A stretch of 61,901 nt of DNA from Solirubrobacter ginsenosidimutans. Lineage in GTDB: Bacteria > Actinomycetota > Thermoleophilia > Solirubrobacterales > Solirubrobacteraceae. A program made the position numbers and the translations under genes. Position 1 is the stretch's first letter; every line of letters starts with the position of its first letter. The stretch lies in NCBI RefSeq assembly GCF_027587205.1, contig NZ_JAPDOD010000053.1:1-61901 (forward strand), in the 5' to 3' direction. The notes beneath the pieces were generated by a model that saw only the letters and a list, made by a program, of their open reading frames with translations, ran no database searches and was not told the DNA's origin. This document shows, one piece after another, positions 54,814-61,901 of this stretch.

Positions 54814-56453
54814 GCCGCCGCCCGGACGACGTCGGCGTTGGCGGACCAGCCGCCCTCGAACGCCTCGACCGACCCGTCGGCGACGAGCACGATCCGATCG
54901 GCGATGCGATCCAGGAAGTAGCGGTCGTGAGACACGGCGATGACCGTGCCGTCATAGCGTTCCAAGGCGTCCTCCAGGGCTTCGATCGAGTCGATGTCGA
55001 GGTGGTTGGTGGGCTCGTCGAGGACGAGGCAGTTCGGCGCGTCCTGCATCAGGCACAGGAACGCGAGCCGCGTGCGCTCGCCGCCGCTGAGCGTGCCGAC
55101 CGGGCGCCGGCACTGTTCGTAGTCGAACAGGAAGGCCATCAGGAGCCGGACGGCCGCGTCCTCGGCGAGCGAGCGCCCCGCGCGCAGGGCGTCGAGCACC
55201 GTCGCGTCGTCGCGCAGGGACCCGGCGGCCTGGGAGAGGTAGCCGAGCGTGATGCCGTCACCCGCCCAGCGCGTGCCGGCCACGGGCTCGAGCTCCTCGG
55301 TGAAGATCCGCAACAGCGTCGTCTTGCCGCCGCCGTTGGGGCCGACGACGCCGACGCGCTCGCCGCGGGCGACGACGAGCTCGACGTCGAGCAGGACGGG
55401 ATCGTCGCCATAGCCGACGTCGACGCCGTCGAGCGCCAGCACGCGCTGCCCGCCGCGCGAGGAGCTGCGCAGCGCCAGCGCCATCTTGCGCCGCTCGAAC
55501 ACCGGCCGGTCGACCTTCTCCATGCGGTCGATCTGCATCTGCTTGACGCGCGCCTGACGGGCCGCGCGCTCGTTGACGCGGATGTGCGCCCAGTGGCGGA
55601 AGCGGCGCACCGCGTCCTCGAGGCGCGCGATCTCCTTCTGCTGCGTGACGTACTGCTGGCGCTGGATCTCGAGCTCGAGCTGGCGGGCGACGACGTAGGC
55701 GCTGTAGTTGCCCGGCCACATCCGGATCACGCCCTTGTCGAGCTCGGCGATCTGCGAGACCGTCGCATCGAGCAGGTGGCGGTCGTGGGAGATCATCAGC
55801 ACCGCGCCGTCGAACTCGTCCAGCAGCGCGCCGAGGCGCTCGCGGCGGGACATGTCGAGGTGAGCCTCGGGCTCGTCGAGCAGGAGCACGTCGGGACGGC
55901 GCGCGAGGCAGGCGGCGAGCGCCACGAGCTTGCGCTGCCCGCCGGAGAGCTCGCGGGTGGGCGTCTGGAGCTTGTCGCCGTCGATCCCGAGCGCGCGCAG
56001 GTGCCCGAGCGCCTCGCCCTCCGCCCGGTCGCCGCCCGCCTGCGTCCAGCGCTCCAGCAGCCGCTCGTGGTTGCCCAGCGCGCGGGTCATCTTGTCGAGG
56101 TCGGAGGCGAGCTGCGGGTCGGCCAGGCGCTGCTCGGCCGCCTGCAGGTCGGCCTCGAGCATCGCCAGCTCGGGGCGCGCCGCGCGGACGGTCTGGAGCG
56201 GGTCACGGGCGTCGCCGTCGACGATCTGCGGGAGGTGCGCGAGGACGAGGCCGCGCCGGCGGGTGACGTTGCCGGCGTCCGGCTCGTCGAACCCCGCGAG
56301 GATCCGCATCATGGTCGACTTCCCGCCGCCGTTAGGGCCGAGGATGCCGATCCGCGAGCCCGCCTCGACGTCGAGATCGGCCCCGCGCAGGATCGATCGG
56401 CCGCCGAAGGACTTGGTCAGCCCACGGGCGGCGAACTGCGGAACAGACGGCAT
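54810..56453 (-). CDS. ABC-F family ATPase (ribosome-associated type)
   Basis: 547 aa from ATG 56453 (MPSVPQF); starts further upstream add only Arg/Ala-rich residues. Two ABC cassettes: Walker A GPNGGGKST (~35) and GPNGGGKTT (~375), signatures LSGGQRK and LSGGERT, Walker B VLLLDEPEAHLD and CLVLDEPTNHLD; about 100 residues of interdomain linker with helical basic segments; no transmembrane domain. ABC-F proteins act at the ribosome E site in translation quality control or antibiotic protection; the role here is open. The first D-loop reads EAHLDMS rather than TNHLD, an unusual variant. Confidence 0.88.
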   Translation of the reverse strand: MPSVPQFAARGLTKSFGGRSILRGADLDVEAGSRIGILGPNGGGKSTMMRILAGFDEPDAGNVTRRRGLVLAHLPQIVDGDARDPLQTVRAARPELAMLEADLQAAEQRLADPQLASDLDKMTRALGNHERLLERWTQAGGDRAEGEALGHLRALGIDGDKLQTPTRELSGGQRKLVALAACLARRPDVLLLDEPEAHLDMSRRERLGALLDEFDGAVLMISHDRHLLDATVSQIAELDKGVIRMWPGNYSAYVVARQLELEIQRQQYVTQQKEIARLEDAVRRFRHWAHIRVNERAARQARVKQMQIDRMEKVDRPVFERRKMALALRSSSRGGQRVLALDGVDVGYGDDPVLLDVELVVARGERVGVVGPNGGGKTTLLRIFTEELEPVAGTRWAGDGITLGYLSQAAGSLRDDATVLDALRAGRSLAEDAAVRLLMAFLFDYEQCRRPVGTLSGGERTRLAFLCLMQDAPNCLVLDEPTNHLDIDSIEALEDALERYDGTVIAVSHDRYFLDRIADRIVLVADGSVEAFEGGWSANADVVRAAA

Positions 56454-56517
56454 ATCCGCTAGCGTCGCGACTCGCCGTGCGGGCGGCAATCGAGCCAGCC
56501 GCACCGCGATCCACCAG

Positions 56518-57402
56518 ATGGCACCAGCGATTCACATCGGCCCAGAGGCTCCGGAGCACCTCGTTCGCGCGGTGCAGGAGGGCGGCGGCGAGCTCGTGGA
56601 GCTCGACGCGGCCGAGGCCGTGGTGTGGGTCGGCGATCCCGACGCGCTCCCCGAGCTCCCCGCATCCGTGAAGTGGGTGCAGCTGCAATCGGCGGGGATC
56701 GAGCCGTGGGTCGAGCGGATCCGCGCCACGCCGGGCGTGAAGTTCACGACCGCCGCGGGCGCCTACGCCGGGCAGGTCGCCGAGCTCGCGCTCGGACTGC
56801 TGATCGCCGGCATCCGCAACTTCAACCAATACGCGCGTGCCTGGTCGTGGGACCCGCAGGACAGCGGCACGCTCTCGGGCTCGACGGTCGCGGTGATCGG
56901 CGCGGGCGGGATCGGCCGCGAGCTGATCAAGCGGCTGGAGCCGCACGACGTGAAGATCCTCGCCGTCACCCGCTCAGGGCGCGACGGGACGATCCCCGTC
57001 GAGCGGATCGGCGAGATCTGGGGCCAGGCGGACCATTTCGTCGTCTGCGCGCCCGCCACCGAGGACACCAGGCACCTGATCGGCGCGCCGGAGCTGTGGG
57101 TGATGAAGCCGCACACCTGGATCGTCAACATCGCCCGCGGTTCGCTGATCGACACCGAGGCGCTCGTCCAGGCGCTCGCGAGCCGGATCATCGGCGGCGC
57201 GGCGCTCGACGTCACCGATCCCGAGCCGCTGCCCAACGGCCACCCGCTGTGGGCCTCACCGCATGCGCTGATCACGCCGCACGTCGCCAACCCGCCGTCG
57301 ACGATGGCGCGCGACCTGGCGAGGCGGGTGCAGGAGAACGTGCGCCGCTACGCCGCGGGCGAGGAACTGTTGGCGCCCGTGAACCTCACCCAGGGATACT
57401 GA
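56518..57402 (+). CDS. D-isomer-specific 2-hydroxyacid dehydrogenase
   Basis: 294 aa from ATG 56518. NAD-binding VIGAGGIGREL, catalytic Arg (NIARGSLID), Glu (DVTDPEPLP) and His (ITPHVANPPS). Reduces a 2-oxo acid or oxidises a 2-hydroxy acid in the cytoplasm. The substrate-binding N-terminal domain is short. Divergent from the ABC-F gene; TAGCGT lies at 56460. The mscL gene follows after 15 bp. Confidence 0.9.
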   Translation: MAPAIHIGPEAPEHLVRAVQEGGGELVELDAAEAVVWVGDPDALPELPASVKWVQLQSAGIEPWVERIRATPGVKFTTAAGAYAGQVAELALGLLIAGIRNFNQYARAWSWDPQDSGTLSGSTVAVIGAGGIGRELIKRLEPHDVKILAVTRSGRDGTIPVERIGEIWGQADHFVVCAPATEDTRHLIGAPELWVMKPHTWIVNIARGSLIDTEALVQALASRIIGGAALDVTDPEPLPNGHPLWASPHALITPHVANPPSTMARDLARRVQENVRRYAAGEELLAPVNLTQGY

Positions 57403-57417
57403 GGCGGAGGGGTTCGT

Positions 57418-57825
57418 GTGCTCGTAGCGAACGCCACGAGCATGCTCAAGGAGTTCCGCGCCTTCATCCTCCGCGGCAATGTGGTCGACCTTGCCGTGGC
57501 CGTCGTCATCGGTGCCGCGTTCACCGCCGTCGTCAACTCGTTCGTCAAGGGCCTCGTCACGCCGCTGATCGCGGCGATCGGCGGCCAGCCGAACTTCGCC
57601 GCCCTGAAGTTCACGATCAATGACTCCGTGTTCCTGTACGGGGCGTTCTTCAACGCCGTGCTGTCGTTCCTGATCGTGGGCGCAGTGATCTTCTTCTTCG
57701 TCGTCAAGCCGCTCAACATGCTGGCGGCGCGGCGCAAGCAGGAGTCGCCGGAACCGGCTGCGCCCACGGAGGACGTGCGCGTGCTGATCGAGATCAGGGA
57801 TCTGCTGCAGAACCGTCCCTTGTAG
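57418..57825 (+). CDS. mscL: Large-conductance mechanosensitive channel MscL
   Basis: 135 aa from GTG 57418 (GGAGGGG 5 nt upstream); ATG 57442 (MLKEFRAF) is an alternative. Canonical MscL: FRAFILRGNVVDLAVAVVIGAAFTAVV (TM1), SVFLYGAFFNAVLSFLIVGAVIFFFVVKPLN (TM2) and a charged cytoplasmic bundle (RVLIEIRDLLQ). Emergency osmolyte release channel of the inner membrane. Beside otsB, an osmostress pairing. Confidence 0.96.
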   Translation: MLVANATSMLKEFRAFILRGNVVDLAVAVVIGAAFTAVVNSFVKGLVTPLIAAIGGQPNFAALKFTINDSVFLYGAFFNAVLSFLIVGAVIFFFVVKPLNMLAARRKQESPEPAAPTEDVRVLIEIRDLLQNRPL

Positions 57826-57839
57826 CCATACTGAGGAAC

Positions 57840-58646
57840 GTGCCTTCCGACGCCGCCACGATCGAGGAACTCCTCCAGCCGCTGCGGGACGACCCGAAGC
57901 ACTCCGCGGTCCTCCTCGACGTGGACGGCGTGCTCGCGCCGATCGTCGCCCAGCCCGACGACGCCCACATGCCGGAGACCACCCGCCGGCCGCTGATCGA
58001 GGTCGCCAAGCGCTACGGGACCGTCGCGTGCGTGTCCGGCCGACGGGCGTCGGATGCGCGGCGGATCGTCTCGCTCGGGACGATCGCGTACCTCGGCTCA
58101 CACGGCTCCGAGGTGCTCCTCCCCGGCTCGATCGCCCCCGTCCTGGACGGCGAGCTGATGGCGTGGACGCAGCGGGTGCAGGCCTTCGCCCACGACGCCT
58201 TCGGCGAGAAGCTGCGGCGGCTGCGGGTGCGCCTGGAGGACAAGGAGGCGATCGCGGCGCTGCACTGGCGCGGCGTCCCGGACGAGGACGACGCGCTGGC
58301 GGCGATCGAGGACGTCGCCGAGGCCGCCGAGAAGGCCGGCTTCGTCACCCACTGGGGCCGCAAGGTGCTCGAGATCCGCCCGCCGGTGCGCATCGACAAG
58401 GGCGCCGGCCTCGTCGGGCTGCTGGGAGAGACCGACCTCGCCGCCGCCGTGTACGTGGGTGACGACGTCACCGACCTCGACGCCTTCCGCGGGCTCTCCG
58501 AGCTCCAGGAGCGCGGCCGGCTCGGCTACGCGGTGCGCGTCGGCGTGCGCTCGGACGAGACGCCGGTGGCGCTGGAAGAGGAAGCCGACACGCTCGTGGA
58601 CGGGCCCGAGGGCGTGCGCGGACTACTGCGCGCCCTGCTGCTTTGA
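57840..58646 (+). CDS. otsB: Trehalose-6-phosphate phosphatase
   Basis: 268 aa from GTG 57840 (GAGG 4 nt upstream). HAD motifs: LLDVDGVLAPI (D27, D29; T replaced by V in DxDGTL), SGRR, then KVLEIRP(P)...DKGAGL and YVGDDVTDLDAF. Dephosphorylates trehalose-6-phosphate to trehalose in the cytoplasm, an osmo-/stress protectant. No otsA is in the window. The stop overlaps the next gene (TTGA). Confidence 0.93.
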   Translation: MPSDAATIEELLQPLRDDPKHSAVLLDVDGVLAPIVAQPDDAHMPETTRRPLIEVAKRYGTVACVSGRRASDARRIVSLGTIAYLGSHGSEVLLPGSIAPVLDGELMAWTQRVQAFAHDAFGEKLRRLRVRLEDKEAIAALHWRGVPDEDDALAAIEDVAEAAEKAGFVTHWGRKVLEIRPPVRIDKGAGLVGLLGETDLAAAVYVGDDVTDLDAFRGLSELQERGRLGYAVRVGVRSDETPVALEEEADTLVDGPEGVRGLLRALLL

Positions 58647-59161
58647 AGTTCGGCGACTTCCTGAAAGCCACGGTGCTGCTGAGCGCGGCGTCCGCGACGC
58701 TGCTCGCGGCGCTGACCGTGATCGGCCTCCAGAACACGTTGAGCGACACCGCGATCTACGTCTGCTTCGGCTGGTGGATCATCGCGACGCTGATCGGCTC
58801 ACGCATGGGCTCGCGCACCGAGACGACGCACGCGATCGCCAACCTCCTGGCGGGCGCCAAGCACCAGCACTCGCTGCCCGAGCTCGCACCCGCGCGGACG
58901 ATCCTGAACCGGCTCTGGCCGCTGTTGATCGTGACCGTCGGCTCGGGCGTGCTGTCGGTGTTCCTGCCGCAGATCGGCGGGATCGCGGCCGGGTTCGCGA
59001 TCATCTGGGCGCTCGCCTGGCGGCGCCAGGAGGCGGCGGTGGCGGCCATCGAAGAGCGCGACGGCGTGCGCTTCTACGTCGACCAGACCTCGCCGCTGCG
59101 CGCGATCCGGCTGATCCGCACGCCGGGCTTCAGCGGCGACTTCCTGCACTCGCCCGCCTAG
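58643..59161 (+). CDS. Small membrane protein, function unknown
   Basis: 172 aa from TTG 58643, coupled to otsB by TTGA. Three or four hydrophobic segments (AASATLLAALTVIGL, IYVCFGWWIIATLIG, LWPLLIVTVGSGVLSVFL, IAAGFAIIWALAW), then a soluble C-terminal ~40 residues (EERDGVRFYVDQTSPLRAIRLIRTPGF). No recognised family. Confidence 0.65.
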   Translation: MKFGDFLKATVLLSAASATLLAALTVIGLQNTLSDTAIYVCFGWWIIATLIGSRMGSRTETTHAIANLLAGAKHQHSLPELAPARTILNRLWPLLIVTVGSGVLSVFLPQIGGIAAGFAIIWALAWRRQEAAVAAIEERDGVRFYVDQTSPLRAIRLIRTPGFSGDFLHSPA

Positions 59162-59193
59162 CGGGAATACGCCCTGGTTCCTGGCCGTCTTGG

Positions 59194-61901
59194 ATGGTCA
59201 TGGAGTTGTTGGGGCGCGATCCGCAGCTGGCCGCGGCCACGCGCGCGATCGGAGAGGTACGCCGCGGTTCGGGCCGGGTGCTCGGGCTGCTGGGCGAGGC
59301 GGGGCTCGGCAAGAGCGCCATGCTCGCCGAGATCGGTGAGCGCGCACGCGCCGCCGGGCTGCGGGTCGTCGCGGGACGCGGCGCCGAGCACGAGCGTGAC
59401 GTTCCGTTCGGGGTGATGTGCGACGCGCTCGGCGAGCTGGCGGGCGCGCCGGGCGACGTGCCGGTGGCGGAACGCTTCCGCCGCCACCGCGCCGTGGCGG
59501 CCGGGCTCGAACGGCTGGCGCCCGTGGCGCTGCTGCTCGACGACCTGCACTGGGCCGACGAGGCGTCGCTCGAGCTCGTGCTGCACCTCCTGCGCCGGCC
59601 GGTGCCTGTGCCCGCGCTGTTGGTGCTCGCGACGCGTCCGGTCGGCCCGGCGGGCCGGCTGCTGGACGCGGCCCGTAGCGCGCGCGGCTGGGAGCAGCTC
59701 GAGCTCGCTCCGCTCGGCCGCGCCGACGCGCACGCGATCGTGGCCGGAGTGGCCGACGCCGCCGTCCGCGAGCGGGTCGTGCGCGAAGGCCGCGGCAACC
59801 CGCTGTTCCTCCGCGAGCTCGCCCGCGTGGCCGACCGCGCCGACGGCGCGCTGCCCGCGTCGCTGGTGGCCGCGATCGGCCTCGAGGTCGCTGCGCTGAG
59901 CTCGGTGCCGCGAGCGCTGATCGACGGCGCGGCCGTCACCGGCGACCCGTTCGACCCGGAGCTCGCCGCGGCCGCCGCGGGCCTGGAGGTTGACGTCGCG
60001 CTGCACGCGCTCGACGACCTCGTCGCCGCCGACCTGGTTCGCCCGGCGGCGGGCGGCGAGGACGAACCGGCGCCGCTGGGACTGACCGAGGTGGTCGAGC
60101 CGCGCGGCTGCCCGAAGGCCGCCGCGGCGCGCGAGGCCGCGCTCGCGAGGGCGGCCGGGCGAGATGCGGCGCGGCCGCAGAGCTCCGTGGCGGGTGCGCG
60201 CGACGTCACGCGGCCGCTCGGCTCCGCGGCGGCTGCGCGCGACGCGACGCGGCCGCTCGGCTCCGCGATGGGTGCGCGCGACGCGACGCGATCGCAGGGC
60301 TCCGCGACGGGTCCGCGCGATGCGACGCGATCGGGAGGCTCTCCGTCGGCGGCCCGCGAGGCGGCGCTCGCGGCCCAGCCGGGCGGCCTCGCCGTGGACG
60401 CGACAGGCCAGCGGGGCCTCTCTCTTCCCCCGCGCGAAGCCGGACGCGCGTTCGTCTTCCGCCACCCCCTCGTGCGCCGCGCGGTGTACGACGGCGTCGC
60501 GCCCGCGTGGCGTCTGGGCGCGCACGAGCGGGTCGCGGCGGCGCTCGAGCAGCGCGGCGCCGGGCCCGCGGCGCGGGCCTTCCACGTGGTGCGTTCGGCG
60601 CACGTCGGTGACCCGGAGGCGATCGCGGTCCTCTCCGCGGCGGCGGAGACCGCCGGAGAGAGCTCGCCCGCCGCCGCCGCGCACTGGTTCGCCGCGGCGC
60701 TGCGGCTGGTGCCGCACAGCGATCGCGACGCTCGCGCCGACCTGCTCGCCCGCGAGGCGACGGCGCTCGTCGGCGCCGGCCGCCTCGGTGACGCGCGCTC
60801 CGCGCTGCTGGAAGCCTTCTCGCTGACGCCGAGGGTCGAGTTCGTGATCGGCATCGCCCGCGTCGAGAGCCACCTCGGCCTCCACGCCGACGCGCGGCGC
60901 CGGCTGCTGGCCGCCCGCGCCGACGCGCCTCCGGAGCGCCGCGCCATCCTCGCGGTCGAGCTCGCCGGCGGCTCCTTCTACGAGGGCCGCGTCACCGAGC
61001 TGCGGCAGTGGGCCGATCTCGCGGTCGAGGCCACCCAGGACGACCCGCTGCTCCTGACCGGCGCGGAGGCCCTGGCCGCGCTCGGCGCGCTGTGGGACGG
61101 CGATCCCGTCGCGGCGGCGCCGCTGCTGGACTCCGCCACCGCGCGGCTGGACGCCATCGCCGACGCCGGGCTCGGGATGTGCCTCGTGATCGCCTTCTTC
61201 GTCGCGACGGCGCAGCTGCTCTCCGAACGCTTCGAGGAGGCGGCCTCGACCACCGCCCGAGCGCTCAAGCTCGTGCGCGAGACCGGCCAGGCCGCGCCGC
61301 TGGTGACGCTCCTCGGCGTGCGCACGATGGCGCTGCTGCAGTTGCTCGAGCTCGACGCCGCGGCCATCGAGGCCGAAGCGACGGAGGACGCCGCGCGCCT
61401 GCAGGGCGAGCCGCACCTCGTGCACTTCGCGCTCTGGATCCGCGCGCTCGTCCACGACGCGCGCGGCGAGGCGTCCGACGCCGACCGCGCCGTCTACGAG
61501 GGAAATCGCCTTACCGCGCTGGTCGAGCCGAGCAAGCTCACCCGCACCGCCGCGTGTGACTTCGCCGCGCTCGACGAGGACCCGCAGCGCGCGCTGGACG
61601 GCATGCTCGCCGCGGCCGGCCACTTCGTCGAGGAGGCCGACCCGACGTGGCAGCCGCGGCTGCTGCTGCGCGTCGTGCGCGCCGCGATCGCGGTCGGGGA
61701 GCTCGACGAGGCCGAGCGCTGGGCCCAGCGGGCCGCGACGTGCGCGGACCGGATGAAGCTGCCCGCGGGCGTCGTGCGCGCGGCGACCGCGTGCGCCGAG
61801 GTGCTGCTGGCACGCGGCGAGGCGGCGGGCGCCGCCGCGGTGGCCGAGGAGGCGGTGGCGCTCGGCGAGCGCGGCGGCGCGCCGCTGGACGTCCTCGAGG
61901 C
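59194..61901 (+). CDS. STAND/AAA_16 ATPase regulator with internal minisatellite, 3' partial
   Basis: At least 902 codons from ATG 59194 (ATG 59200 also possible), open to the window end, so the C-terminus is unseen. Walker A GEAGLGKSA (K40), Walker B LLLDDLHWAD (D116), NPLFLREL, and a degenerate helical region (FVFRHPLVRRAVYDG) place it with LuxR-type LAL/MalT-like STAND proteins; TPR-like helices follow. A terminal helix-turn-helix, if any, lies outside. Odd: residues ~322-386 are a tandem 13-residue repeat inserted between LVAADLVRP and FRHPLVRR. A distinct architecture from the kinase-ATPase at 17882. Read directly from the plus-strand frame. Confidence 0.8.
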   Translation, partial: MVMELLGRDPQLAAATRAIGEVRRGSGRVLGLLGEAGLGKSAMLAEIGERARAAGLRVVAGRGAEHERDVPFGVMCDALGELAGAPGDVPVAERFRRHRAVAAGLERLAPVALLLDDLHWADEASLELVLHLLRRPVPVPALLVLATRPVGPAGRLLDAARSARGWEQLELAPLGRADAHAIVAGVADAAVRERVVREGRGNPLFLRELARVADRADGALPASLVAAIGLEVAALSSVPRALIDGAAVTGDPFDPELAAAAAGLEVDVALHALDDLVAADLVRPAAGGEDEPAPLGLTEVVEPRGCPKAAAAREAALARAAGRDAARPQSSVAGARDVTRPLGSAAAARDATRPLGSAMGARDATRSQGSATGPRDATRSGGSPSAAREAALAAQPGGLAVDATGQRGLSLPPREAGRAFVFRHPLVRRAVYDGVAPAWRLGAHERVAAALEQRGAGPAARAFHVVRSAHVGDPEAIAVLSAAAETAGESSPAAAAHWFAAALRLVPHSDRDARADLLAREATALVGAGRLGDARSALLEAFSLTPRVEFVIGIARVESHLGLHADARRRLLAARADAPPERRAILAVELAGGSFYEGRVTELRQWADLAVEATQDDPLLLTGAEALAALGALWDGDPVAAAPLLDSATARLDAIADAGLGMCLVIAFFVATAQLLSERFEEAASTTARALKLVRETGQAAPLVTLLGVRTMALLQLLELDAAAIEAEATEDAARLQGEPHLVHFALWIRALVHDARGEASDADRAVYEGNRLTALVEPSKLTRTAACDFAALDEDPQRALDGMLAAAGHFVEEADPTWQPRLLLRVVRAAIAVGELDEAERWAQRAATCADRMKLPAGVVRAATACAEVLLARGEAAGAAAVAEEAVALGERGGAPLDVLE
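60157..60351 (+). repeat. Five 39-bp tandem repeats inside the STAND gene
   Basis: Units start at 60157, 60196, 60235, 60274 and 60313, in frame, coding ARDATRPLGSAMG-like 13-residue repeats. Divergence increases toward both ends, with units 2 and 3 closest. Confidence 0.8.

Noticed and set aside
59158..61623. An 821-codon minus-strand open frame at the right end
   Set aside because: The plus-strand frame from 59194 has Walker A/B, a repeat region in frame and no stop to the window end; the minus frame is Arg/Gly-rich noise.

Overview
The window is about 62 kb of very GC-rich, gene-dense DNA with frequent GTG/TTG starts, many 1-8 nt gene overlaps and start codons lying 6-10 nt behind TANNNT hexamers (a leaderless-transcription pattern). 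The gene set (PknK-like kinase, STAND regulators, LLM flavoenzyme, eCIS-type DUF4157 protein, secreted beta-rich proteins) points to a high-GC actinobacterium. A Solirubrobacterales/Thermoleophilia origin is my best inference; nothing in the window proves it. No rRNA, tRNA or CRISPR array was seen.

Region 1 (1-10.1 kb) looks like the edge of an extracellular contractile injection system (eCIS) or tailocin-like locus. It holds a DUF4157 (eCIS core) protein that begins before the window and carries an HNH-like motif, a TPR protein coupled to a five-domain glycosyltransferase/methyltransferase protein, and a facing four-gene cassette: a tiny acidic protein, a GH24 lysozyme, a two-helix holin-like protein and an NlpC/P60-like hydrolase. 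No sheath, tube or baseplate gene lies inside the window.

Region 2 (10.1-32.3 kb) is mixed. It has a secreted subtilase, a TetR regulator coupled to a flavin monooxygenase-hemerythrin fusion, an NCS1 permease coupled to a ureohydrolase, an AlkZ/HTH_42 protein behind a pair of REP-like palindromes, a PknK-like kinase-ATPase, a secreted S15 peptidase, an amidohydrolase with an APC permease under a TetR with two visible operators, two secreted proteins of unknown role, and a coupled esterase-esterase-ATP-grasp module.

Region 3 (32.3-48 kb) is a nitrogen-acquisition block: urease ureABCFGD without ureE, glutamate synthase gltBD, and a coupled operon of a DUF1116 (AllG-like) protein, GntR regulator, amidase, biuret-hydrolase-like cysteine hydrolase and permease. 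With the ureohydrolase/NCS1 pair at 13.9-16.3 kb, these genes could take ureides or guanidino compounds to urea and ammonia and feed the ammonia into glutamate.

Region 4 (48-61.9 kb) holds a MarR regulator divergent from a DUF1579-like gene across a 41-bp palindrome, a GT39-type membrane glycosyltransferase, a propeller-RTX protein, a GT2 enzyme, an ABM-like protein with an ABC-F ATPase, a 2-hydroxyacid dehydrogenase, MscL, trehalose-phosphatase, a small membrane protein, and a STAND-ATPase regulator that runs off the right end and carries a 39-bp minisatellite.
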